A stretch of DNA of 64,000 nucleotides from Acanthosoma haemorrhoidale (GCA_930367205.1 CAKNEZ010000029.1:119750-183749); one strand, 5' to 3'; shown: positions 1-8,947, counted from the stretch's first letter. Made by a program: numbers and translations. Notes: generated by a model not told the origin, from the sequence alone.

Positions 1-170
1 TATGGTTTTCCTTTTATTCGTTTTTTGTTTTATTTTTCTTTCCGTATTAGTTTGAATAGTTTATTGGAACTGGTTAAATTAGGAATTGTTCAATAAGGTC
101 GATTTAATTAATAATATAGACAAATCCAATTTGACCGTTTATTTTTGTTGATTTTGTTGGCTACTCATTT

Positions 171-690
171 TTGAAAATTAGTGAGAAAAAGGCAATTGAC
201 TCGTCTTTAATAATTTATAAAGCAAAAAAAATAAGACTTTTTCAGCGCATTCAAAGAATTTATGATCTGTCGAAAGGCATTGTGGATAAAAAAGTTTTAC
301 AGCAATTTGAAACTACTTACCGTCTAATACCAAAAACCTTGACCGAATATGACGAAGTAGAATTCAGAATTAATGAATTAGAGTTGTAGTTGGATTCGGA
401 ATTTACTCCAACCTTTAACGATTCCCTTATGGAGATGATTGAGTACATTGAAGAGACGGCTGAGAGCCTTGCGACGAAGAAAAAAGTGTCCGCTACTACC
501 ACGGTTCCTGAAACTCTTTTACCAACCCTGGCGATGAACAACATTGAAGTACACCTTCCAAAATTAGAGTTACCTTGTTTTAGAGGGGATCAAACGGAAT
601 GGTTGGTATTTTATGTTATATCGTTGACCGATCAACATAGAGTTCAATAATTAGTATCAAAGCTTGGTGGTGAAGCCTCGAATATTTGAG
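171..690 (+). pseudogene. BEL/Pao-type gag N-terminal fragment (DUF1759-like)
   Basis: An open frame with one in-frame TAG (387-389) and one TAA near 648 runs to the terminal hairpin. The residues around 545-690 (LPKLELPCFRGDQTEW, later SKLGGEAS) match the conserved start of BEL/Pao gag proteins, known in Pfam as DUF1759, where the motif is LPKLxLPxFxG(D/N)xxxW. No ATG opens the frame. It is cut exactly at the Polinton hairpin, as if the element had inserted into a BEL copy or had captured part of one. The same fragment lies inverted on the other side. Confidence 0.7.
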
Positions 691-694
691 TAGT

Positions 695-742
695 ATAGAA
701 TGGCCGGTTCTGGCGCTTCGCGCCAGAACACGGCCATTCTAT
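695..742. repeat. Terminal hairpin, left
   Basis: Stem of 22 perfect base pairs with one bulged A (730) and a 3-nt loop (717-719). The outer half is AT/GC mixed and the inner half is GC-rich (CTGGCGC...GCGCCAG). It sits exactly where the gag-like reading frame ends, so it probably marks the Polinton terminus. The mirrored copy is at 16518-16565. Possible roles are a terminal replication or terminal-protein site, or the remnant of a small foldback insertion. Confidence 0.85.
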
Positions 743-779
743 TATAGGAGTAAGTTTAAGATATCTTATTCATAGGTTA

Positions 780-1065
780 GTTTGAGATTTCTTAAGGTTT
801 GATATTTTCCTATGTATAGGATTGTTTAAGATTTCTTATTTATAGAATATTATTTAAGTTTTTGATTTAGATTTCTTATTCATAGATTAGTTTGAGATAA
901 GATAAGTTAATGATATTGTTTTTGATACAGATTTCTTATTTATAGGATATTATTAGATAAGATAAGTTAATGATATTACTTAAGTTTTTGATTCAGATTT
1001 CTTATTTATAGGATATTATTAAAGTTTTTGATTTAGATTTCTTAATCATATATTAGTTTTGAGGC
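780..1065. repeat. Subterminal AT-rich short repeats in left TIR
   Basis: At least six imperfect copies of a roughly 25-40-bp motif built on GATTTCTTATTTATAGGAT, often followed by TTAAGTTTTTGATT or GATAAGATAAGTTAATGATA. Mirrored at about 16195-16480. Clustered subterminal repeats are common binding sites for transposition or replication proteins; that role is inferred. Confidence 0.75.
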
Positions 1066-1301
1066 ACCAAGCACCATGCCGTCCTGATGGTACCCCGCTT
1101 TTATAGCCTGGTCCCCCCTCTCATTCTCACTCCCTCTCCATCGCTTGCTAACCTTGATCTCGATGCAGATTCTCGTTTAATGATAGAGTTACGTAACAAT
1201 GCTAAGATGTAGATTAATTGAAATAAAACATAAAAAAAGAAGATAAAATGTTTTGCTATCCGATATATTTTTATTTCTACAAATATAAAACAAATATTTT
1301 T

Positions 1302-1911
1302 TTATTTTCCTGTCGATCCGAATCCTCCTTCGTTTCTTTCATTATTTGGCTGGTTAAATACGACATCGAGGTCTGGAGGTAGTTCTTCGTTGAAGTCTAT
1401 ATGAAGTGCTGGGATGTGTAAGTTGCATTTTTCCAAAATAAGTTGAGCGATTTTGTTTCCTCTTTTAATGTGGTAATCTTCTTTGTAATGATCACATAAA
1501 ATAACTTTAATGGTGCCTCTGTAATCGGGGTCTATTACACCACCTATTATTAATAAGCATAAAGTTAATTTTTCAAAAAAATTATTAATAAAACAATTAA
1601 ATAAGAAAAATTATACCCATAACACTTATAAAATTTTTCCACGCCATACTCGATCGGTCCGCTAATCTTCCATAATATCCTTCAGGGAATATAACAGTTA
1701 AATGAGTTTCAACAAGCACTTTGCTTCCAGCTTTTATTGTATAATCATGAGGGCTAATAAAAAATAAATAAATGAAACATAATTTTATTATAAGATAATC
1801 TTCATTAAATATAATCAAGTAAATAATATACCTGGTTAAGTCATAACCAACCGAATCAGGAGTCCCTTTCACTACATCGAACGCTAGTTCTGATCTTTTT
1901 ATAACATACAT
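1302..1911 (-). CDS. dUTPase, three exons
   Basis: Hydrolyses dUTP to dUMP and pyrophosphate, keeping uracil out of newly made DNA. Proposed exons are 1832-1911, 1617-1753 and 1302-1543 (152 codons plus stop, total 459 nt), with GT-AG introns of 78 and 73 nt that restore the frame. All five trimeric-dUTPase motifs are visible: SVGYDL (1), GRLADRSS (2), GVIDPDYRG (3), RGNKIAQL (4) and the glycine-rich C-terminal GGFGSTG (5). The 152-residue length fits the family. ATG at 1909-1911. It is the promoter-distal minus gene next to PolB, and its last two exons lie in the TIR. Motif 2 has S-S where many enzymes have S-G. Splicing is inferred from frame and motifs. Confidence 0.88.
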
Positions 1912-1918
1912 GATACCC

Positions 1919-1942
1919 TTTTTAAGAGAATAATTTTTTTAT
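1919..1942. repeat. Inverted repeat arm flanking PolB (3' side)
   Basis: 24 bp (TTTTTAAGAGAATAATTTTTT + AT) that pair with 5796-5819 with one mismatch. Each arm lies just upstream of a start codon on the minus strand: this arm before dUTPase and the other before PolB, in opposite orientation. Function unknown. Confidence 0.7.
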
Positions 1943-1966
1943 AATCTAAAACAATTTACTTTTTGT

Positions 1967-4900
1967 CTAAGATAGTACTTGTAAACTGTAATGATTGTAC
2001 GGCAAAGATGTAATTAAATCTTCAAGAAAGAATCTTTTATCATCATTGCTCGATAGTGCTTTTTTATTTATTTGTACTGAGGTTACTAAATGAGTTTTAG
2101 AACGAATCAAATTCATCGGAACTCTGAGAACAGATTTATCATGCTCTTCATTTTTGTTAATTTGATCACAAAATAAAATATTTTTATAAGATTCGTGATT
2201 TATAAATTTTTTTAGGGAATGTTTGGAAACCCCTTTAGCCCTTTTTATTTCATTAAGAGTTGAAGATCTCTCATCTACATATTTGAAAGAATACATTTTG
2301 GGTCTTAAGGCGATAAATTCTGTGATTATTTGTCCGTTACATTCGTCTTTAAAGGCTCCAAGTTTATTCTTGTTTGTCTCAGAGTAGCATGCGTGGTTTT
2401 TAGGATAGTTCGAAGTGTCGAAATAATGAAGCATACTTTTCATATCTTTATAAAAATCTTCAGTTTTTATGTGATATATAAGAGAATCTGTATCTGTGTA
2501 TAATAGTTGTAAATTTTTATCGTATTTTTTAAGCATTACGTTATAGTGAAAATCGTAAATAAATGTTTTTGAAATATCTAAAATAGACATACCGACATAA
2601 ATTGGTTTATTGAAAAATAATTTGGTTTTGGCCATATGAACGGCGACTAAATTTTCATTTATTATCGTGGAGTCTAAAAAATTGGGTTTAGCTACAAGTT
2701 TTCTTAATTTATTCCTATCGCTGACTAATTGAATGTTTATTCGATTTCTGATATTTTCCATAGTTTTTCCAAAGACAGCATTACACATTAATTTGTAAAA
2801 ATCTTTTTCGAAAGGATTTTTTGCTCCCCTTCGTAAATTTGTATTGAAGGAAATGTACTTTTCCAACCATTTTGATTGTTGAAATCGTAACACTCGGTGC
2901 ACCTTTTCTATTTGAATTCCGTTTTCTAACGCTTGCTTTAAAGTGAGATAATGAATTACATATCTTTTTCTATCCCCTAAGTGTGGAATTAGTTTCTTAT
3001 GTTCTGATTGACTAGTGGGGGGAGTAATAACGTCTGGAAGAAAAGGCAAATCACAATGTACATCGTGACAATGTTTAGGATAAGTAAGGTCCACCTCTAA
3101 TATGTATCCTATGTCATCAGTCTCTGCCAAACTCATAATGATGTCCCGATTCATTGTGTCAGGTCTAGGAAACCATTCGATGTTTCCATACGGTAGAGGC
3201 ATCGACATTGCAGTGGCATATAATCCGTTAGCGTCAAGATATTCTATATATGATGTAGATTTATTCGAATCGAAAGCTGCTCCTCCATCACCTTTCATAT
3301 ATTTATTGTTAGCTTGAGCAAACTTTCTAGTCACTTGACAAAGACCTCCGCGAATCCCTCTTTCAATAAATAAAATTTGATCATAATCGGTAAGTAATTG
3401 TAATCGGATTCCGGTAAACTTTAACATGATATCCCAAGCCATACCAGGTGTAGTGAAAAAATGTGCTGGATCTATTGAATAATTTTCTAAAGTTATGTCT
3501 CGGAAAGCTTCAAAACAATCGCATAAAAGTAATACATCAATTTTTAAATAGAGATCACTGTAATCACCCAACGTTGAACACTGAAATTGCTTCCAAACCC
3601 TTTGCGCGTGCTCATATTCATCGTCCGTTATATTACTACCAATTAATGTATTGTAAAAGTCTTTTTTATTAGGAAGGGATTTTTCATCGAGTTTATCCCA
3701 ATCATCGACGAATTCATACGGAAATACGCCTTTTCGTTTAACCAAATGGATTAAGGAAGATGGAAAATGTTGCGAAATTGTTGTAAATTTGGAATCTGGT
3801 AGATTAGACACCATTACAGCTAAACTTCTATCTATAAAGCGATAACTATCGATGAAACGAAATTTTAATCCTAATATATTTTTCGTGAAAGAAATATATT
3901 TTTCTTGAGTATTGGGGATGACAGTAATATCACCAGACGTTTCACCCAATAAGCGAATGATAAAGTGAGCATCGTATGAAGATAAATTATGAAATAAAAC
4001 GGGGACAAATAGTTTTTTTCTTTGCTCTTGTAACCAGCTTGAGTAATTATTACTAGCTGTGGTGGGGGTAGAGTTATTGCACTTAAATGATTGTTTTTCG
4101 TAATATTTTAAAATTTTTAAAGAAAACGGTTCTAATGTTTTTATAAAATGGGATCCGACGTCTCGCCCCCTATAGATGTAAACTTTGTTGAAACGTAAAG
4201 AGGAATTATCATCTTCCTCTATTATTTGACAATCGGACTTAACAATTAAACCGTACGACATAAGATCATGTTTTTGATATGCCACAGTCCAGGAGTCGAC
4301 GGGTGAAGGTCTATTTCCTGAAATTGGTTTAAGTATGGTTTCAAAATCACCGTAAATGACAAACTTTACTCTCGATCCTCTTTCTGGATTTTTAAATTGT
4401 ACATACGGTTCATCCGTCGGTAGTACGATTCGAACTGGGCTGTTGTTGTCGCATAGTAAGTTGTGATTTTTTAAGTGCATCTCCGCATCACCTTTTCGAT
4501 TGTCGAATCTTGTGAAACATCTTTTACAGATTATATTTTTTTTTTCATGTTTATTTATCTGTTTACTAATGAGTCTAGACAATGATTTTATATAAACATA
4601 ATGATTACCATGTTTTTCTTTGTCTTTACCTTCTATAATTAACAAGTCTCTATGGTCCGCTAATACTTGTTTAGTGACTTTTAATGGATAGACCTCTGTA
4701 TTATTTTCATCTAAAGCGTACAAATTGATTGAAATTTTATTAATTTTTTCAAACCGTTTTATGTCTCGTAAATTAACTGGATAATTTAAACATGAAAAAT
4801 CGTATTTTGTCATTAAGTTATGATATTTCGAGATTCTTTGAGGATCTTTTGTGACAAATATAGCTAATATTGCATACATGAAACACTTATTGTCATTATT

Positions 4901-5785
4901 ATTAACATTTATACAACATTTTTTGTTTTTTACAGAGTTTGGTAAAACTATATAACATCCACGTGATGCTGATAATGGTGAATATTTATTAATTTTGAGT
5001 CTAAGTCCGTCTATACTACTTAAGGACCACCCGGATTTTTTTAATTGTGATTCTTCAAATTCATTGGTAAGCTTGTCGATAGTGCTAGAAATAAACTCAT
5101 CTAAATCGCTCGAAACATATAGTTCTTTGTTTCTAGTTTTAAAGGCTCTATCGCATATCTCACCGCTAACGTTTATAAACTGGGCCTCAAAAACGAAATT
5201 TACTTTAATAGTTTTAAAAGAGTTTAAATAATTATTTAAAATTTTTTTAATTTTATCCCTTAAATGCTCCATAAAGGACTTTAAATCCATGAATTCTACC
5301 TTTTTTTGTTTTGACGATCGTAAGTAATAAGAGACTATACGGTTTTCGAAAGCTGTCTCATAACTAACTACGTTTTCATCATCATCATCATCCAAAAAAG
5401 AAAAGAGTTTTAAAAGATCTTTTTTTGATGGTTCAGATGAAAAAAAATTTTTTTTTGCCTTTTTAATAATTGGTGGAGAAAGATTCTGCTCCAATGAGCT
5501 ACAACTGGGACCAGTATTTAAATTGTTGTTTTCGGCTACATCGCGTCCTTGGATGGAACTATGACAAATATCAGAAAAGGTACGTTTACCTAATTTACAT
5601 ATTTTTTGAGATTTTTTAAATTTACTACAATATCCTTCATGTATGTATTGATTTGACATTGTAGAAAACCCTTTTCCACATATTTTACAAATGTAACGGG
5701 GTTGAAGTTTATGATCGATTGTTAAATGAATGTTTAAATCTCTCTTATAATCATAGCTAGAGTTACATATATTACAACAAAACAT
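1967..5785 (-). CDS. PolB: Protein-primed family B DNA polymerase
   Basis: Replicates the element from a protein primer. About 1272 residues from the ATG at 5783-5785. The N-terminus has a C2H2 finger (C4, C7, H20, H25) and a C2HC finger (C33, C36, H49, C53); a third CxxC...HxxxH cluster lies near residue 420. Exonuclease motifs: YGDFET (about 481), HNLSSYD (about 605) and a YSDLYLKIDVL segment (about 760). Polymerase motifs: A as YLDANGLY (about 852), B as KLMCNAVFGKT (about 1000) and C as YTDTDS (about 1095). The order and spacing match Pfam DNA_pol_B_2. The frame is uninterrupted, so the enzyme could be active. Fingers at the N-terminus may belong to the terminal-protein or DNA-binding region; that is inference. 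A 24-bp inverted repeat brackets the gene. Confidence 0.96.
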   Translation of the reverse strand: MFCCNICNSSYDYKRDLNIHLTIDHKLQPRYICKICGKGFSTMSNQYIHEGYCSKFKKSQKICKLGKRTFSDICHSSIQGRDVAENNNLNTGPSCSSLEQNLSPPIIKKAKKNFFSSEPSKKDLLKLFSFLDDDDDENVVSYETAFENRIVSYYLRSSKQKKVEFMDLKSFMEHLRDKIKKILNNYLNSFKTIKVNFVFEAQFINVSGEICDRAFKTRNKELYVSSDLDEFISSTIDKLTNEFEESQLKKSGWSLSSIDGLRLKINKYSPLSASRGCYIVLPNSVKNKKCCINVNNNDNKCFMYAILAIFVTKDPQRISKYHNLMTKYDFSCLNYPVNLRDIKRFEKINKISINLYALDENNTEVYPLKVTKQVLADHRDLLIIEGKDKEKHGNHYVYIKSLSRLISKQINKHEKKNIICKRCFTRFDNRKGDAEMHLKNHNLLCDNNSPVRIVLPTDEPYVQFKNPERGSRVKFVIYGDFETILKPISGNRPSPVDSWTVAYQKHDLMSYGLIVKSDCQIIEEDDNSSLRFNKVYIYRGRDVGSHFIKTLEPFSLKILKYYEKQSFKCNNSTPTTASNNYSSWLQEQRKKLFVPVLFHNLSSYDAHFIIRLLGETSGDITVIPNTQEKYISFTKNILGLKFRFIDSYRFIDRSLAVMVSNLPDSKFTTISQHFPSSLIHLVKRKGVFPYEFVDDWDKLDEKSLPNKKDFYNTLIGSNITDDEYEHAQRVWKQFQCSTLGDYSDLYLKIDVLLLCDCFEAFRDITLENYSIDPAHFFTTPGMAWDIMLKFTGIRLQLLTDYDQILFIERGIRGGLCQVTRKFAQANNKYMKGDGGAAFDSNKSTSYIEYLDANGLYATAMSMPLPYGNIEWFPRPDTMNRDIIMSLAETDDIGYILEVDLTYPKHCHDVHCDLPFLPDVITPPTSQSEHKKLIPHLGDRKRYVIHYLTLKQALENGIQIEKVHRVLRFQQSKWLEKYISFNTNLRRGAKNPFEKDFYKLMCNAVFGKTMENIRNRINIQLVSDRNKLRKLVAKPNFLDSTIINENLVAVHMAKTKLFFNKPIYVGMSILDISKTFIYDFHYNVMLKKYDKNLQLLYTDTDSLIYHIKTEDFYKDMKSMLHYFDTSNYPKNHACYSETNKNKLGAFKDECNGQIITEFIALRPKMYSFKYVDERSSTLNEIKRAKGVSKHSLKKFINHESYKNILFCDQINKNEEHDKSVLRVPMNLIRSKTHLVTSVQINKKALSSNDDKRFFLEDLITSLPYNHYSLQVLS

Positions 5786-5795
5786 TATCAAAGAT

Positions 5796-5819
5796 ATAAA
5801 AAAATAATTCTCTTAAAAA
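5796..5819. repeat. Inverted repeat arm flanking PolB (5' side)
   Basis: Partner of 1919-1942, located 11 bp upstream of the PolB ATG. Confidence 0.7.
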
Positions 5820-6417
5820 ACAATAAATGTTTGTTAAAACTTACGCTATTTGATCGTATGACTAGTACGAAAAGGAAGGGCAGAATGAGCTGCAGAAGTG
5901 TAATGCGTATATTTATCTAGACCCGCACGACATTGTGTCAACGCCGAGGTAGGTCGCGACGGGTCAGGGACAATGATAAGATAATTTTAATGAATATAAA
6001 AACTTTCTATATATATTTTTAAATGTCGGATTGCAACGGGTTAGTGATAACGTTATTGCAATATGTGATTATAAGATTTGAAAGGATGCCGCCCGACATG
6101 TAAGAAGAATGTTGTTGAGTAATTTTATCATAAAAAAGTGATTCCATTGCGTGATTTGTCTATAAATAAAAGGAGCCAGACTGTGCAGAGGAAGTCCTGT
6201 TGTGCATCAATTTAAAATCTTGTTGTTTTGAGAAGGGAGGGGGGTGTTGAATATATATATAGCTGAAAGAAACCGCATTTGTGCAAACCAGTGTTTACTT
6301 TCGAAAAGCCCATTGCTTCTACAAAACAACCGTGAGTATTATTGTTTAATATTTTTTAAAAGTTTAAAGTTTTAAAACGTCATATGGATATGAACTTATA
6401 ATAGCTTTTTTATTTAG
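5820..6417. promoter_or_regulatory. Divergent intergenic control region with 5'UTR intron
   Basis: About 600 bp between PolB (minus) and the small spliced gene (plus). TATA-like boxes on the plus strand lie at 6161-6168 (TATAAATA) and about 6252-6260 (TATATATA), the second about 34-36 nt before an ACCAGTG initiator-like site at 6288. A probable leader intron runs from 6332 (GTGAGT) to 6417 (TTTAG), ending exactly at the ATG. The region also holds two related GC-richer segments around GACGGGTCAGGG (about 5955) and AACGGGTTAGTG (about 6037). No TATA was clear for the PolB direction. Confidence 0.6.
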
Positions 6418-6859
6418 ATGTCTACAAATGATAAATTTCTAGCTGAAAAATTTAACCTCGCTACTGTCAAGGAATACAACCGTATTGACGAATTACAAAT
6501 AGGTCAAAAATATAGAATTTTAAGTCTAAAAAAAACTACAACCAAATACGGTCCTGCATTATTAGCAACGCAGGAAGATTGGTTCTATCATGAAGAACAC
6601 GGACAGCCGTTTATTAGGGAAACGTACGTCGTTTTTTTACCTCAGCGCTACTCAAAAATTGTGACGGAAGAAGAATTAAATAGTTATAATGGTAATTATA
6701 ATTTAAAATGTAAATAAATTTTCTTTTGTTATTAAACGATCCTGTTTTTTATATTTTTTTTTTTTTTGTATAGGAAACTTTATTATGACCTACGAGGGAA
6801 GAGGACCACAAAATTCGTTCAAATTAAAATTTGAAATTATTGAAAATATATTAAAATAA
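6418..6859 (+). CDS. Small spliced protein, possibly an OB-fold ssDNA-binding factor
   Basis: Two exons, 6418-6691 and 6774-6859, separated by an 82-nt GT-AG intron with a T-rich 3' end. They join in frame to 119 codons plus stop. Without splicing the frame would stop at 6717. The pattern is a short KYRILSLKKTTTKYG strand pair, a central acidic stretch, then VFLPQRYSK and, after the splice, a basic C-terminus. Many insect Polintons carry a small gene with the same YxxxSLxxxxTKYG...FLPxRxSK layout, so I take it as a conserved Polinton accessory gene. An OB-like single-strand DNA-binding role fits the alternating strands but is inference only. Confidence 0.72.
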
Positions 6860-7004
6860 AAATATTAAAAAAATGTGAATTTTTTTATATTTATAACAAA
6901 TATAATTATATTTGTAAATAAATTTATAATTATAATTTGTCTTTCCCCTTCTTCTCCTTTTAAGATGTATCATTTTTCCTCATGCATGCATTGTGTCTTT
7001 AGTC

Positions 7005-7388
7005 ATGAATGTGTTAAGAAGTCTAGAAGGTTCTCCATATTATGAGCGTTTCCTCCTTGAATATCCTTCTATCACACTAGACCATCAAAATGTTTTAACA
7101 TTTATAAATGTTCGAAACCTTATTGATAAACTATACCATTACGTAAAGTTAATTGGAACAGATGAACAATCCAACGGACATTACATTACTTGTATGTGGA
7201 GTGATCCTGAAGCTAGAGAGGGACCTGATACGTGTTATTGCTGTTTGATAGGATCGACTCTCTATGCTATAAAAAACCTGTTGAGCAAACTTTACTTTGA
7301 GGAAAGACATCACCACATTGATGGTGAGGAAAATAATCAAAGTGTAAGTTATAATGATGAATCAGAGATTGATTTTCTTGAGTACTAA
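7005..7388 (+). CDS. Unrecognised 127-residue protein
   Basis: I do not recognise the family. ATG at 7005 is preferred over a GTG at 6993. The protein has a helical N-terminal half rich in Leu/Ile/Tyr, a cysteine-rich centre (C near 62, then a CYCC cluster near 76-80), a histidine cluster (HHH near 98) and an acidic tail ending DFLEY. The Cys/His content could bind a metal. It lies between the spliced small gene and the next unknown gene, all on the plus strand, in the position where Polintons carry lineage-specific accessory genes. The frame is intact and ends just before an A-rich intergenic stretch. Confidence 0.6.
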   Translation: MNVLRSLEGSPYYERFLLEYPSITLDHQNVLTFINVRNLIDKLYHYVKLIGTDEQSNGHYITCMWSDPEAREGPDTCYCCLIGSTLYAIKNLLSKLYFEERHHHIDGEENNQSVSYNDESEIDFLEY

Positions 7389-7492
7389 CACCAAAAAAAA
7401 AAAAATAATAAAATAAAAACTAACCTCCCACTTTTTAAATTAAAAAAAAAAAATAATCACCTTGAGAGAAAAGAGGGCTCAGTTTAACAACG

Positions 7493-7993
7493 ATGATGGT
7501 TCAATACACAACAGAGTTAGCATTAGTAACTGTCTATCCACTCAATTATTTATTGAAAAAGTGTATAAAAGTAGGGCTCCGTGCTGGAGTACCAATGATA
7601 GCTCTAGTCGACAAGAAATCTACAATCTACCTAGACAAAGAACAATGGGATGAATTGAGAGCCTGGTCTTCGAACATCTTGAATCATTTCAAGAAGAAAA
7701 AAAAGATAAAAACTGATGCTGCGAGCGTCACAGAAGAAAATGATTCGATTCGATTAAAAAATATTAACATCTCACTAACGAAAAGAGGTAAAGTAAGATT
7801 GTTGAAAATTGAACATGTTTATCCATGGACACTATTGATGAATGAAAACATTACACCATATATAAAGTTAATATCACCAAATATTATTTTGAAAAAATGT
7901 GAATGTATTAAATTGTGTGAACTGTTTGATTATGTTTCAAAATCATTGACTTTTTTGTACAATGTTATTGAAAAATTCGAGTACAACCAATAA
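7493..7993 (+). CDS. Unrecognised 166-residue protein
   Basis: No family recognised. ATG at 7493; a TCAGTTT initiator-like sequence lies about 12 nt upstream (7479), preceded by an A/T run, so the leader may be very short. The N-terminal 65 residues look folded (short strands and helices, IYLDKEQWDELRAWS). A lysine block (FKKKKKIK, about residues 67-74) could be a nuclear-targeting or nucleic-acid-binding patch. The C-terminal half has a basic strand (SLTKRGKVRLLKIEH) and several cysteines. An AATAAA signal overlaps the stop (about 7990). It converges with the BIR-like gene at 8151. Confidence 0.6.
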   Translation: MMVQYTTELALVTVYPLNYLLKKCIKVGLRAGVPMIALVDKKSTIYLDKEQWDELRAWSSNILNHFKKKKKIKTDAASVTEENDSIRLKNINISLTKRGKVRLLKIEHVYPWTLLMNENITPYIKLISPNIILKKCECIKLCELFDYVSKSLTFLYNVIEKFEYNQ

Positions 7994-8150
7994 AAATATT
8001 TTTTTACAACAAATTGTTTTTTTATTTTTTAAATCACTTTTTTTTTGTCCTATTTATAAATTTAAGGTTGATAAAAAAAAAAAACCACATGTATTTTAAC
8101 ATTTTTATTATTAAATAACAATAATAAAATTACAAGATTATATAAAAAAA
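7994..8150. terminator. Convergent 3' ends with polyadenylation signals
   Basis: AT-rich gap between converging genes. AATAAA lies on the plus strand at about 7990. On the minus strand, AATAAA-like signals (TTTATT in the plus sequence) lie around 8103-8130, suiting the 8151-8897 transcript. Confidence 0.5.
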
Positions 8151-8897
8151 TTATTTCAAATTATCTAAAAACCACTGACATTCAGGATTATTAGTTTTAT
8201 GATAACTGTAAGGAGAAATTGTACATGTTGACAATGTTTTAAATTTTAAATTACAAAAGTAGCAAGTAGCAGTGTTTTTACATCCTCTGATAAAACCGTT
8301 GAAGGCCAGCAGCATATGCTCAGGTTTCATATTTATTGTTTTGTTAGTGAATGTATTACGTCTTACTGATTCAATAGAAAGGTCCACTTTTTTCGGATTC
8401 ATTCTCATCCAGTGACCCAAATTGTGGGCTTGATTGAGGGAACATACATATTTGTTCCAGGATCTGTCACGATGATATCGACATTTAATCGTGGTATCTG
8501 ACAATTTATTTAGAGATGGACAGGAAAAGTTATGAAGGTCGTAGACAGGTCTCTTCAATATATCTTCTAAAAATATACACTTTTCACAACCCTTGGCGTA
8601 CAAATAATCATATTGTTCTGTTGCTGTTGTGATAGTGATCACTAACTTATCATATTCTATTTCACCGTAATCCCAGAAAATTCCATGAAGATTTTGCATC
8701 ACCCATAGATTTTCAGATAATTGATCATCTTGATGAGGAGGTTTAAAGAACCAATGTTGCGCTGTCGATTGTTTTACATCTACTATCGAAAGCTCTTTTA
8801 TTATAAAATCACGACGTCCGTTAATCACATCGATATAAGCTTGAAAATCGATGACTGCAACGCGATGAGCGGTAGGTTTAGACATGGCGTTCGTCAT
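8151..8897 (-). CDS. Protein with C-terminal BIR-like zinc domain
   Basis: 248 residues. The C-terminal part (about 177-245) has the baculoviral-IAP-repeat layout: an Arg pair near 179 followed by a TF step, a LLAFNGFIRG stretch matching the LAxAGFxxTG step of BIR domains, then C212-x2-C215-x17-H233-x6-C240, close to the canonical Cx2Cx16Hx6C zinc site. BIR proteins inhibit caspases or regulate apoptosis, so a role in keeping the host cell alive is plausible but inferred. The N-terminal 170 residues start with AVIDFQ...IIKELSIVD and contain more Cys/His pairs; this resembles a widespread uncharacterised insect family and faintly recalls DEDD nucleases, which I do not claim. A TATTAAATA box and a TTCAGTATC initiator (34 nt apart) precede the ATG. 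Confidence 0.68.
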   Translation of the reverse strand: MTNAMSKPTAHRVAVIDFQAYIDVINGRRDFIIKELSIVDVKQSTAQHWFFKPPHQDDQLSENLWVMQNLHGIFWDYGEIEYDKLVITITTATEQYDYLYAKGCEKCIFLEDILKRPVYDLHNFSCPSLNKLSDTTIKCRYHRDRSWNKYVCSLNQAHNLGHWMRMNPKKVDLSIESVRRNTFTNKTINMKPEHMLLAFNGFIRGCKNTATCYFCNLKFKTLSTCTISPYSYHKTNNPECQWFLDNLK

Positions 8898-8947
8898 CTA
8901 TCCTTTCAACAGAGATACTGAAGTAAATTCTGCATTTGTCCGGGTAT

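Larger units (their letters stand above)
1..1660. repeat. Left terminal inverted repeat plus inverted BEL-gag flank
   Basis: Reverse complement of 15600-17031. The only large difference is about 228 bp present here (about 360-590) and missing on the right. Two single-base differences were noticed in dUTPase intron 2. From outside inward it holds a BEL/Pao gag fragment, a strong hairpin, AT-rich subterminal repeats (780-1065), a TATA box facing outward (1098-1105, minus) and the last two exons of dUTPase. The repeat starts at the first base of the window, so it may extend further left. Confidence 0.92.

Noticed and set aside
780..1065. Regularly repeated short motif resembling a CRISPR array.
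   Set aside because: Repeats are imperfect, spacers are irregular and themselves repetitive, and the DNA is eukaryotic TIR sequence.
8151..8650. DEDD exonuclease domain in the N-terminal part of the BIR-like protein.
   Set aside because: Only the AVIDFQ start is suggestive; the remaining catalytic acids could not be identified.
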